Source of the DNA: Streptomyces canus
GTDB taxonomy: Bacteria > Actinomycetota > Actinomycetes > Streptomycetales > Streptomycetaceae
NCBI RefSeq assembly: GCF_041435015.1
Contig: NZ_CP107989.1
Span: forward strand, 4,898,001-4,962,000
Direction of reading: 5' to 3'
DNA: 64,000 bases
A model generated the notes under the pieces. It made no database searches. It was not told where the DNA came from and saw only the letters and a program-made list of their open reading frames with translations. The position numbers and the translations under genes are program-made. This document shows, one piece after another, positions 17,300-26,600 of the stretch; position 1 is the first letter of the stretch; each line of letters starts with the position of its first letter.

Positions 17300-18637
17300 T
17301 CAGGGAGCCGCGGTGGTCCGGGACCCGGTGGCGGCCGGGGCGGAGCCGGTGTCCAGGAACTCACGGATCGCGAAGCCCACCAGCACGATGATCGTGGTCC
17401 ACACCACGACCATCGTGGTCGGGTAGCTCCAGGTGAGCAGGACGACCGCGGCGACCACCAGGATCGCGACCCCGATCCAGCGCTTGAAGCGGTGCACGAA
17501 CCGCCCGACCGCCCCCAGCCGAAGTCCTTCGGAGACCGCCACGTCGCGCAGGGCGCCGATGCTCCTGCGGCAGCCGTTGCGGACGAGGACGGCGATCCGG
17601 GACGGGCCGCTGAGGAAAGCGCCGACGGCGACGATGAGGGCGACGGCACCGAGCGCTCGTACACCGGCGCGCAGGAACTTGATCAGCGCGTCGTACACCG
17701 CTCCGGCGGCGGCCGGGGACGCGCCGGAGGGCAGATGGTCGAGGTAGACGTCGCGGAAGACGGTGAGGGTGATCCCGAGGACCAGCATGGCCACGAACAC
17801 CGCCAACCCGGCCCCGATCAGCGCGTGCCGGCGGTTGAACGCGGTGTACACCCCCGCCGCGGCCACCAGCAGGGCGATGAGGGGCAGCCAGCTGCCCATG
17901 ATCTCCAGGACCCTCATATAGGTCTTGATCTTGCCGATGTCCTTCGACTGGACCACCACGAAGTCCGTGTGGACGTCCGGGATCTTCGCGGCGACTCCGA
18001 TACCGGCGGCGACCAACCGGTCCTTGACCTGGGCCACGATCGGTGCCACGTCGATGGCCACCTCGTCGTCCTTCAGCGAGACCGCGCCACCGCCCTCGCC
18101 CGTCAGGGCCTTGTCGACGGACGAGTGCACCCTGCGGTTGGCCTCCACCCAGACCTTCTCGAAGGCACTGCTGCTGACCACCCGCTCCACGGTGCCGCTG
18201 ACCAGCTGCGTGAGACCGCTCGTGATCGGCCCGTCCAGGTTTCCGACCAGCTGGGCCGCCTTCGGCGGCACGCCCTTCTCCGACACGGCGTCCTGCAACT
18301 GTTTGACCAGCGCGTCCACGTCGATCTTGGCCAGCACCACGTCGGTGACCCGGTTGGTGACGGCCTTCTGCACATCCGGATTCGAGGCCAGCGGTCCCAC
18401 CGTGGCGACGTAGCGGTCGGTGTCCCGCACGATGCTGTTGGCCCAGACCGCGATGACGGACAGCAGCGACAGCAGGGCCGCGAAGAGGATCAGCAGGACG
18501 GAGCCCGTGGACCGGAAGTAGTGATGCCGTGCCGCCTGCGGGTGGGCGCCACTCTCCAGGGCACCTACGCGGTGCCGCAGTTCATCCAGTTCGCTGCGTT
18601 CCCGATTCGAGAGCGGCTCGTCGCCTGTGTGCGCCAT
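17300..18637 (-). CDS. Large membrane protein of unknown function
   Basis: This 445-residue protein starts at ATG 18635-18637. It has a short acidic N-terminus with a heptad-like helix (RSELDELRHRVGALES), a membrane segment (about 36-60) and an extracytoplasmic domain of about 180 residues. Four further membrane segments follow in the C-terminal half. The external part contains repeated helices (VTNRVTDVVLAKIDVDALVKQL). The layout resembles actinobacterial integral membrane proteins without assigned activity. It is divergent from the DUF6325-like gene, with 136 bases between the starts. Confidence 0.85.
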   Translation of the reverse strand: MAHTGDEPLSNRERSELDELRHRVGALESGAHPQAARHHYFRSTGSVLLILFAALLSLLSVIAVWANSIVRDTDRYVATVGPLASNPDVQKAVTNRVTDVVLAKIDVDALVKQLQDAVSEKGVPPKAAQLVGNLDGPITSGLTQLVSGTVERVVSSSAFEKVWVEANRRVHSSVDKALTGEGGGAVSLKDDEVAIDVAPIVAQVKDRLVAAGIGVAAKIPDVHTDFVVVQSKDIGKIKTYMRVLEIMGSWLPLIALLVAAAGVYTAFNRRHALIGAGLAVFVAMLVLGITLTVFRDVYLDHLPSGASPAAAGAVYDALIKFLRAGVRALGAVALIVAVGAFLSGPSRIAVLVRNGCRRSIGALRDVAVSEGLRLGAVGRFVHRFKRWIGVAILVVAAVVLLTWSYPTTMVVVWTTIIVLVGFAIREFLDTGSAPAATGSRTTAAP

Positions 18638-18773
18638 GGCACCAGAAGATCCGTGCGGTGCCGAACGCGCGACCCGTGTGCGCCCGACGGGTGAACCGCG
18701 CACGACGTGCGGCCGCCCCGGTGCGGTGATGCAATGGCAGGGGGGAGCGGACACGAGCCCAGAAGGTGACGCC

Positions 18774-19235
18774 GTGAGCGACACATTCGATGAAGTCGAC
18801 ACATCCGGAGCGATGGGACCGATCGACTATCTGGTCGTCGAGTTCCCCGGCAACCGCATGACCGGCGAGGGCTTCCCCCTCCTGGTCGATCTGGTGGACC
18901 GCGGCCTGATCCGGATCCTCGACCTGACGTTCATCAGGAAGGACGCCGACGGATCCGTGACCGGCCTGGAGATCGGCGATCTCACCGGCGACGGCGAACT
19001 CGACCTGGCCGTCTTCGAGGGAGCGTCCTCCGGCCTGCTGGGTCAGGACGACCTCGTGGAGGCGGCCGCCGCACTGGAACCCGGCAACTCCGCCGGCGTC
19101 CTGATCTACGAGAACCTCTGGGCCGCGCCCTTCGCCGCCGCCCTGCGACGCGGCGGTGCCGAGCTGGTCGCCTCCGGGAGGATCCCGGTGCCCGCCGTCC
19201 TGGCCGCGCTCGACGCGGCGGAAACCGCGCCCTGA
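18774..19235 (+). CDS. DUF6325-like soluble protein
   Basis: This 153-residue acidic protein contains MGPIDYLVVEFPGNRMTGEGF and LVDRGLIRILDLTFIRK, then LEPGNSAGVLIYENLWAAPFAAALRRGGAELVASGRIP. These segments match small actinobacterial proteins of the DUF6325/DUF1269 type, which often sit with SHOCT proteins. GTG start at 18774, preceded by AAGGTG. A SHOCT gene follows after 37 bases. The role is unknown, possibly membrane-associated stress response. Confidence 0.9.
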   Translation: MSDTFDEVDTSGAMGPIDYLVVEFPGNRMTGEGFPLLVDLVDRGLIRILDLTFIRKDADGSVTGLEIGDLTGDGELDLAVFEGASSGLLGQDDLVEAAAALEPGNSAGVLIYENLWAAPFAAALRRGGAELVASGRIPVPAVLAALDAAETAP

Positions 19236-19272
19236 AGAGCGGGGGCACGGGGAAACGAGAAGGGAGATCACC

Positions 19273-19563
19273 ATGCCTGGACTCCTCCGAGGGGTTGCCC
19301 GTACGGCCGTTGTCGCCGGCACGGCGACCGCCGTGTCGAACCGCGTGTCCCGTCGGCAGCAGGGACGATGGGCGGCCCAGCAGGGACCCCAGGAGCCGGC
19401 ACCACAGCCGGCACCGGCGCCTCCTGCCGAACCGGCCGCTCCGGCACCCCCCGACATGACCGACAAGATCGAACAGCTGAAGCAGCTGGGCGACCTCAAG
19501 AGCCAGGGCCTTCTCACGGAAGCGGAGTTCGAGGACCAGAAGCGCAAGCTCCTCGCTTCCTGA
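19273..19563 (+). CDS. SHOCT domain protein
   Basis: This 96-residue protein has a basic N-terminal region that may contact the membrane (GVARTAVVAGTATAVSNRVSRRQQ). A Pro/Ala-rich linker and a C-terminal SHOCT domain (DKIEQLKQLGDLKSQGLLTEAEFEDQKRKLL) follow. ATG 19273 follows AGGGAG. The DUF6325-like plus SHOCT pairing is common in actinobacteria. Directly after its stop begins a stretch of broken gene fragments. Confidence 0.88.
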   Translation: MPGLLRGVARTAVVAGTATAVSNRVSRRQQGRWAAQQGPQEPAPQPAPAPPAEPAAPAPPDMTDKIEQLKQLGDLKSQGLLTEAEFEDQKRKLLAS

Positions 19564-19572
19564 CCCGCGACG

Positions 19573-19770
19573 CCGATCAACGCCGACCGCTCCTCGGCCA
19601 GGACCTTCTGCTCGCCGGCCAACGGCACGCTCTGCGCCGGCACCGACGGCGGCCGGACCTTCACCGCGCTCACCACGATGCGATCCGCCTCCGCTCTCGG
19701 CTTCGGCAAGGGCGCGCCGGGCGCCTCCTGCAAGGGCGCCACCTGGCTCCGCCTCAACGACGACGCCCGG
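19573..19770 (+). pseudogene. Fragment of a GH74-type xyloglucanase
   Basis: An open stretch without a start reads NGTLCAGTDGGRTFTAL, then SASALGFGKGAPGAS, then ATWLRLNDD. In full-length GH74 enzymes these correspond to an Asp-box repeat (STDGGxTF), a later SAVGFGKAAPGA segment and a final ATWxRIND segment. Here they are joined with the intervening parts missing. I judge it a remnant with internal deletions, with no start codon or ribosome site. Confidence 0.55.
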
Positions 19771-19983
19771 TCGGACCCGACGCACGGGCGGGGCCGACCG
19801 GTTCTGCGTGGAGTGCGTCCGAGGCATCGCTCGGCCATTTCGGAGCCGAACACTCCGCAGTAGGATTGACCGCGGGTTGGTTCACTCTCACGTGCAACCA
19901 CCCGGAAGGGCGACTCCGGCGTGTTTGCGCCGGAGTCGTTGTCACCGCCGTCGGCGATTTCGACGTAGGGCCCCCATCGGTGC

Positions 19984-20118
19984 CGGAGCCACAAGATCGG
20001 TGTGCTCGAAGCGGTCTACGTGGACACCACCGCCGACGAACCGGCCGTGGCCACCGTCCGCACCGGAGCTCTCGCCCGCCGGCGCCTGGTCTTCGTCCCC
20101 CTCGACGACACCACCGGA
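19984..20118 (+). pseudogene. Fragment of a PRC-barrel protein
   Basis: The frame from about 19990 reads HKIGVLEAVYVDTTADEP, followed by VATVRTGALARRRLVFVPLD. This is the central part of a PRC-barrel domain, which binds in photosynthetic reaction centres and in RimM and is common in Streptomyces stress proteins. Start, N-terminal strand and C-terminal half are absent. It lies between two other gene fragments. Confidence 0.5.
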
Positions 20119-20194
20119 CGCGGTGGTCGCCGCGCTGCTCGCCACGGTCGGCGAGGTGACGGTGGCGGCGGGGACCGTCCGGCGCAGGGTCACC

Positions 20195-20420
20195 TTGCCG
20201 GTGATGTCCGCCGCCGCTCGGCCGGTGACCGTGTCACGCGCGGTCAGCGTCCAGGTGTAGTTGCCCTCGGCGGCCGCGCTGCCCGTCGGGGTCGTGCCGT
20301 TCCACACCGGGGCGACCTTGCCCGTGGTGGAGGTGCCGGTCAGCGAACGCACGTGCGTGGTGCCGGACTTGAGGGTGAGCGTCCAGCTCACCGGACGGTC
20401 GTAGGCAATACCGGCTGTTG
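20195..20420 (-). pseudogene. Fragment of a FlgD Ig-like domain of a secreted protein
   Basis: On the minus strand the frame reads AYDRPVSWTLTLKSGTTHVR, then GKVAPVWNGTTPTGSAAAEG and NYTWTLTARD. This is the FlgD Ig-like module found near the C-terminus of large secreted Streptomyces proteins (WxxxDxxGxxxxxGxYxWxL pattern). Nothing upstream supplies the rest of such a protein. It is a truncated remnant. Confidence 0.5.
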
Positions 20421-20445
20421 CGTGAGCTGTCCGCTCAGCGGACCA

Positions 20446-21072
20446 CTAGCGGCGAGCGGGACGCTTGATGCCTGCGCGCCCTGCCTTCTCGGTTCGCTCG
20501 GGTCCGGCGTTGGCGCGGTCCTCGTCCCTCGCGGCCCAGTCCCTGGGCTGGAGGAAGAGCAGCTCACCGCTGCCCGGCACGATCATCGCGCCGCCGAAGG
20601 GCTCGTCGCCGGCGAACCAGACGCCGTCCGTGATGCCGACAGGCCACCGGCCACGCCCCAAGGCGTCCTTCGCACACAGCGTGAAGGGGGTGCCGTCCTG
20701 ATCTCCGAAGCGCAGGTAGAGCGTGTGGGTCGACTCCATGCCGATCTTCTCGACCGGGGTGCGGAATGCGAGCGGGTAGGTCCGGAACACCTTCGAGCAC
20801 TTCCGGGTCAGACTCAGGCGGCCCGCGAGAAGGAACAGCGTCCACAGCATGCCGAGCATTCCGACAATGGCCACCGGCAGCAAATAGTCGATGTGGAACA
20901 CGAAGAGTTGGACCCACAGCAGCAGGAACACCGGGAAGAACTTGAGGAATTTCTTCAGTGCGACACCGTAGTGGTAGCGGACCGCGCCCCCGAAGTCCGT
21001 TCCGTCGGTCGCGTACGGCGCGGGCGGGGTGTCCGACTCCAGACCGTCTTTCCATCGTTCTGGCACTGTCAT
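20446..21072 (-). CDS. Membrane protein at the end of the WXG100 operon
   Basis: This 208-residue protein starts at ATG 21070-21072 inside the preceding stop codon (ATGA overlap). Two close membrane segments (about 48-66 and 68-90) are followed by a cytosolic or external beta-rich domain of about 110 residues and a basic tail. It is the fourth gene of the operon. It could be an immunity or anchoring protein for the putative secreted partner, but no family is recognised. Confidence 0.82.
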   Translation of the reverse strand: MTVPERWKDGLESDTPPAPYATDGTDFGGAVRYHYGVALKKFLKFFPVFLLLWVQLFVFHIDYLLPVAIVGMLGMLWTLFLLAGRLSLTRKCSKVFRTYPLAFRTPVEKIGMESTHTLYLRFGDQDGTPFTLCAKDALGRGRWPVGITDGVWFAGDEPFGGAMIVPGSGELLFLQPRDWAARDEDRANAGPERTEKAGRAGIKRPARR

Positions 21073-21758
21073 CCGAACGGGCTCCCTTCGTCTGCCCCTG
21101 AGCCGGAATCCGAGAACGGGACCTCGGCAGGGTCCGGCGCCGCCGGGTCGTCGAACGTCACCGTACGCGCGACGCCGAGCAGCACGCCGCGGTAGTCGTC
21201 GGCGAGCTCCACCGCCGGGGTGACCAGCTGCACGGTGATGATCGACGAGGTGCGGGCAACCGGGATCGCCACCGTGCCCTGCCAGACGGTCTCCTGCACG
21301 GGGTCGTCCTGCCCCTCGGGGGGAGCGGTCGGCGCGAGCGTGGTCCGTTCCGTCTCCAGCAGGTACCCGGTGCCCACGGGCAGCTCCACGGGCACGATGC
21401 CGTTGTCCGGACCGGTGCTCATCATCTGGAGGAGGACGGCGTCTGGATTGGCCCCCGAGGTGGGGACCGTGGAGACCGTGAGGACGGACAGGTTGGCCCC
21501 GCCGTGTTCGTCCGGGTGCATGCCGAGCGCGCACCCCATGACCTCCTGGCTCCGCAGCATCGTCACGACGCCGGCGTACAGCCGGAACACCTGGTCGGCG
21601 CGGTCCCGCAGGCTTTCGGGAAGTGCGCTGAGCTGCCGGGCCACCTCCTGGATGCCCTCGGGTGACGGATGGAGATCCAGCTGGAGGTACCCGTAGGGCA
21701 GCCCGTACCAGAACACCGGCTTCGGTTCGGTCTCCACTGTGTCAAGGAACCCCTTCAC
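21069..21758 (-). CDS. Hypothetical protein in the WXG100 operon
   Basis: This 229-residue soluble protein begins VETEPKPVFWYGLPYGYLQLDLHPSPEG after a short lead. It contains helices and strands with no known motif. Cytosolic location is likely, as there is no signal peptide or membrane segment. It overlaps both neighbours by four bases. Proteins of this size beside WXG100 genes are sometimes chaperones or regulators of type VII substrates (EspG-like role); this is inference from position. Confidence 0.8.
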   Translation of the reverse strand: MKGFLDTVETEPKPVFWYGLPYGYLQLDLHPSPEGIQEVARQLSALPESLRDRADQVFRLYAGVVTMLRSQEVMGCALGMHPDEHGGANLSVLTVSTVPTSGANPDAVLLQMMSTGPDNGIVPVELPVGTGYLLETERTTLAPTAPPEGQDDPVQETVWQGTVAIPVARTSSIITVQLVTPAVELADDYRGVLLGVARTVTFDDPAAPDPAEVPFSDSGSGADEGSPFG

Positions 21759-23041
21759 AGCCTGATCCCCGCCATCAGTTGTCCGACGTCCCTCGCGATG
21801 TCCGTCGCACCGTCGACCAGACCGGTCGAGGCGGCCACGCCCTTCGTGATCTCGGACGCATCATGTCCGGGGCCGTCCTTCGGGAGCACACCCAGGCTCT
21901 CCAGGGACGACGCCATGTTCGCCGCCACGTTGACACCGTTGACGGCGTAGTCGAGCGCTCCTGTCATGGGGTCGGTGGCCACATCAAGAGCCTTGTAGCT
22001 GAACGCGGGCACGATCTCCCTGCCGAACGCGCCCAGCTTCGAGCCCACCGACAGGGCCTCGCCGCCCTCTCGTGCGACCGCCGCCGCGAGACCCGCCTCG
22101 CTGCCGGCCTTGGCGAGGGCACCGACGCCGGGCACCATGCCGAGGCTGTCACCGGCCAGCGAGGCCCAGGCGAACACGCCTTCCTTCAAGCCGTACTCGC
22201 CCATCAGCGAGTCTCTGAAGTCCTCGCTCGCAAGGTTCTTGGCCATGGAGACCGCGCTCGCCGCGACCGCGATACCGGCGAAGACCGGCGCCAGCGGGGT
22301 GGGGAGCAGGGCCAGCAGTCCCGCGATGGCGCCGATGGTTCCGGCGTGCTCCACGAGGAATTCGCCGACCGCCTTGAGGCCCTCACCGATGGCGCTGAGG
22401 GCCTTGCTGAACCACCCCGGCTCCTTGGGGGCCAGCTTGTCGTCCGCCTCGTCGAGGCTGCGGGCGACGGCCTCGGCCGCGTCGGTGTGGGTGCCCTCCA
22501 GCTCCTTCGCCTTCGCGATGACGTCGTTGTAGGCGGTGTTGGCGTTGTTGAGGTGGGTGGTGGCCGCGTTCAGTTCGCGCTCGGCGGTCCGCAGCCGCTC
22601 CGTCGCGGCATCCGCCTCCGCCTGGCTGGGGTATTCCTTGCCCGCGAGCTTGAGGTCCGGGTTCCCCTTGGCCTGGTCGTAGCGGGTCCGGGCCTTGTCG
22701 ACGTCACTCTTGTTCTCGCGCGCGGCATCGTCGTACTTCTTGGCCAGGTCGCGGTGGGAGGTCAGATCGCCTTCCCATGTGCCCAGCGCCGCAGCGGCTT
22801 TGCCGAGCGAGTTCCCGGCGTTCATCATGGCGGTCTTGAGGTCGCCGTCCAGCGTGTCCCGGAACGCGCTCGCCGCGTCTCCCTGCCAGCTGGAGCTCGC
22901 CCCGAGCAGATATTCGATCTGCCGGTGGCAGTTGTCGAGCGTGTCGGCCGCGGACTTCACCTTGCGGTAGAGAGAGGTGACCTGCTCGGGAATTCCGGGT
23001 ACCGGGTTCCAACCGAGGCTCGGATACGGATTGTTGCCCAC
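21755..23041 (-). CDS. Putative type VII-secreted protein with WXG-like N-terminus
   Basis: This 428-residue protein starts NNPYPSLGWNPVPG. It has a helical N-terminal domain with WQGDAASAFRDTLDGDL (residues 53-69), a variant of the WXG hairpin, then a long coiled-coil-like stretch to about residue 190. A hydrophobic segment follows (AGTIGAIAGLLALLPTPLAPVFAGIAV in two parts, about 235-265), then a small-residue-rich C-terminal domain of about 150 residues with no known toxin motif. There is no Sec signal. The upstream gene encodes a WXG100 protein three bases away, fitting a secreted pair. Confidence 0.85.
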   Translation of the reverse strand: MGNNPYPSLGWNPVPGIPEQVTSLYRKVKSAADTLDNCHRQIEYLLGASSSWQGDAASAFRDTLDGDLKTAMMNAGNSLGKAAAALGTWEGDLTSHRDLAKKYDDAARENKSDVDKARTRYDQAKGNPDLKLAGKEYPSQAEADAATERLRTAERELNAATTHLNNANTAYNDVIAKAKELEGTHTDAAEAVARSLDEADDKLAPKEPGWFSKALSAIGEGLKAVGEFLVEHAGTIGAIAGLLALLPTPLAPVFAGIAVAASAVSMAKNLASEDFRDSLMGEYGLKEGVFAWASLAGDSLGMVPGVGALAKAGSEAGLAAAVAREGGEALSVGSKLGAFGREIVPAFSYKALDVATDPMTGALDYAVNGVNVAANMASSLESLGVLPKDGPGHDASEITKGVAASTGLVDGATDIARDVGQLMAGIRL

Positions 23042-23044
23042 CGA

Positions 23045-23368
23045 CTACTTCCCCCCGGTATTCGCGGCGTTGGTCTCCTCCATCTTTTTGAGGGCCTGCG
23101 AGAGGTTCTCCTCAAACTGCTTGTAGCTCAGCGCGGTCTTCTCCACGCCTTCGTCGACCGCTTTGATCATGTCCTTCAACTGGCCCGTTCCGTACTTCCA
23201 TCTGTTCTGGAAGGTCTCACACGCCTCGTCCAGCCGTGGAGTTCCGATCTGCTCGGCTCCGACAGCGGAGAGCGCGGTGCGCGCTTCCTCCAGATCCGTA
23301 ACGGACTGTTTCAACACCTGGCCAAAGGAGTTCAACTGGCCCAGGTCGACCTTGAATTCATCCGCCAT
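23045..23368 (-). CDS. WXG100 family (ESAT-6-like) protein
   Basis: This 107-residue helical-hairpin protein begins ADEFKVDLGQLNSFGQVLKQ. The turn is NRWKYG (about residues 53-58), a W-x-G variant with one extra residue (WKYG). The C-terminal helix carries YKQFEENLSQAL, close to the YxxxD/E export signal. It is the first gene of a four-gene operon. No EccC, EccB, EccD or MycP gene lies in the window, so export would rely on a distant system. Confidence 0.88.
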   Translation of the reverse strand: MADEFKVDLGQLNSFGQVLKQSVTDLEEARTALSAVGAEQIGTPRLDEACETFQNRWKYGTGQLKDMIKAVDEGVEKTALSYKQFEENLSQALKKMEETNAANTGGK

Positions 23369-23528
23369 GCGGCGACCCCCTTCTTCGACGGCGAGCCGGT
23401 CCCGTGCCGCCGGCGCGCGTCATCGGACTAAAGTACTGGCAAAGTCCGGGACGATGGCATCGAGTCGAACAAGGCACATCTGCTTCTTCAGGTCCTTACA
23501 ACTCGTCCACGCAGGGGGAGCGACGCAG

Positions 23529-23564
23529 ACGTGCGGTCGGCCGGATGTCCGGCCGACCGCACGT
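23529..23564 (-). terminator. Hairpin downstream of the GH2 gene
   Basis: A 17-bp perfect stem (23529-23545 with 23548-23564) is centred 63 bases beyond the GH2 stop codon. It also lies between the WXG100 operon promoter region and the GH2 gene, so it isolates the two transcripts. Confidence 0.75.
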
Positions 23565-23609
23565 CGGGGATCCGCAGCCGTCAGGATGCGGGTGATGGTT
23601 GGGAACGGA

Positions 23610-26600
23610 TCACACCGGTATCAGCTGCCATTGCTGGTTGGCGCCTCCGCCGGCCGTGTACTGCACGACCTTTGCGCCGTCGGTGGCGTCCCAGTTGTAG
23701 TCGTCCGCCACCAGCCCGCTGTCGTGGCTGACGATCGTGAAGTACCCGTCGCCGTTGGGGCGCAGGTACCACTGCTGGTTGGTGCCGCCGCCGGCCGTCC
23801 ACTGCTGAAGCTGGAGCCCGACGGTCGAGGAGTAGCCGTCGACATCCAGTGCCTTGCCGCTACTGACGTACTTCAGTGTGTACGCGCCCCCGGGGGCGGT
23901 GTTGATGGTCCAGGCGCCGCCGTCCGATTTCTGGACGACCTTCGCGCCGTTCTGGGTCACGTCACCGGTGACGGAGAGTGCCTTGCCGCTGTTCCGGTTG
24001 ACGAGGCGGTAATTCGTGCCCGCCACCGGTTGGTTGACGATCTCGAAGCGGTCGACGGTGGCCCAGTCGTGCGTCGCGGCGGCCCGTTGGGTGCCGGTGA
24101 CGCGCACCTTGATCGTGTGCTTGCCGGAGGCGAGGCGGGGGCTGGTCCACACCGATACGTCGCCGGTGCGCGCCGTCGAGTACAGGTCGACCAGTGCCTC
24201 GTTCCCGCCGTCGACCGAGACGCCCACGATGCCGTGGCTGGGCGCGGTCACGGCGTGCAGCGTGACGCCGGTGCCGACGAAGTTCAGCGTCGCCGTGTCG
24301 CCCGTGGTGTCACTGTAGGAGTTCGTGCCGGCGTACGGGCCGCTCTCGTTGTTCGCGTGACTCCAACCGCCGCTGTAGTTCACCTCGGTGGCGGCGTCGT
24401 CCACATTGGTCGCCGCGTTGCCCAGGTTGAGGTACTCGACCGAGTCGGTGAACGTGGTGCTGCCCGACTTCGTGGTCGACAGCTCCAGGTAGACGCGGCT
24501 GCCGTTGGCCGGTGCGGTGAACGAGATCGGTCGGGTGACCCGGTCGCCGAGCGGGATGGTGAGGGGCTCGCTTCCGGACGCGATGACCGTACCGTCGGGC
24601 CGGTCGAGTCGCGCCGTCCAGTTCAGGCCGACGGAGGTACCGCTGAAGTCGTCGTTGAAGACGGTGATGTTCCGGGTGACGGTGCTGTTGAAGTCGTAGG
24701 TGTCCACCTTCTCCGGGAGCGGGAAGGTGCCGTCCGCGTCCGACTGGCCGGATGCCGACCAGTAGGGCAGGTCGATCGCGGCGACCGGGTTGAACGCGGC
24801 CTGGATCCGCTGGATCTGCGGGTTGCTCCACGGGGCGGACAGGTTGTCCTCGCCGTAGACGGGGTGACCGCCCTCCTCGGGGACGAAGTCGGTGCTCCTC
24901 ACACCGGGCACGAAGCTCGCCCATCCGGACAGCAGGGTGTAGGGGCGCAGGTCACTGGCGTCCTTGGCGCGCTTGGCGATCGTCGCGGTGGCGAACCACT
25001 CGAAGCCCTGCTTGGTGTTGGACGCGTTCCAGACGTACTCGCCCTCACCGTCTGGCCGGCCGGCCAGGTCGGCACGCGCCTCGCCGTACTTGCCGATGCC
25101 ATCGATGTAGTGGGAGTAGACGGCGAAGTTGCCGTTCAGCATGGTGGGCCACGGGTTGGTGTTCCAGGCGGTGTCGGCGCTGACCGGCCGGGTGCCGTCG
25201 TTGCCGTTCATCGCCGCGTACAGGTCCTTCTCGAAGGACTCGGAGTCGAAGCTGCTGATGTCCGACTCGTTGCTCTGGCTCCAGCGGATGATCGCGGGGT
25301 GGTTGCGGTCACGCAGGGTCAGCGCCTTGGCGTGGTCGACCATGTTGTCGTGTCCGGCGACGAAGTCCTGGCAGCTGCAGGTGCCGCGGATCGCGGTCTC
25401 GTCGATGACCATCAGGCCCATCTCGTCGGCCACGTCGAGCATGTACGGGCTGCCCGGCTCCTGGTGGATGCGGACCACGTTGTAGTTGAGCCGCTGATAG
25501 TTGTCGACCGCCTTCGGCCAGCCGCCGTTGCCCGAGGAGGGCGGGAGGAAGCCGGGCAGCGTGTCGTAGGCGTCGCCCTTGCCGCCGTTGTCGATCCGGT
25601 CGTAGTCCGCGCCCTGAAGGCTGTCACCGCGCAGGTTCACGCGTACGCCGTTGAGGTAGTAGTACTCGCCGTTCTGGGTGGTCTCGCGGAACCCGAACCG
25701 GTACGTGGCGTCGCTGGTGCGGCCGTCGTCGGTGGCCGCGTGCACCGACAGCTTGTGCAACTGGGCGCGGTACCCGGAGCGGTAGGGCACGTTCGGCCAC
25801 CAGTACGAGGAGGAGCCGAGGTTCCACGCCACCGGGCCGACCGTCACCTTGGCGGTCGAGTGGGCGGCCACGGTGACCGTCTTGCTGGGCAGCGACGGGT
25901 AGGTGAAGGATCCGCCGCTGTCCGAGGCCAGCGAGCCGGTCAGCGTCACCGACCGCGAGCTGCCGGAGGTGTTGGTCACGGACACGTCGTAGGTGAGGGT
26001 CTTGTCGGTCACGGAGGTACGGACGAACGTGTCGCTGACGTACACCGCCGGGTACACGCGCAGGAACGCCGAGCGGTAGATGCCCTGCGGGATCGCCTCG
26101 GACCAGTTGGCGGCGTCGGGAACCAGGACCTGATTCCCGCTCGCGTTCTTCAGGGCGTAGCGGCCCTTGACGTTCACGCTGATCGTGTGGGTGGTGCCGG
26201 GGGCGGCGAAGGCGGATATGTCGAAGTTCGACTGCGTGAAGGAGGTGGTCTGGGTGGCGACCACCTGCCCGTCCACCGACAGCGTCGCCTGATGGTTCAC
26301 CGCGCCGAACTCGATCCACACCGACTGCGGCTGCCCCGTGTCCGGCACCGTCACGGTGCGCGAGTACGTCGCCTCGTTCACGTCGGTGAAGCCCTGCTTG
26401 TACCAGCCGCCGCCGGGCACCGTGATCGACGTCGCCGCGCGGCCCTTCGGCGTGAAGCTCCACGTCCCGGCCAGGTCGACCGACCTGATCGCGGCGTTGC
26501 CCGCGGTGAACCCGTTGATGTCCGACACGGTCGTGGCGGACGCCGATTGCGGCACCGCCAGGATCGCGGCGAGCAGCGCCACGACGGTCACGAGCAGTGG

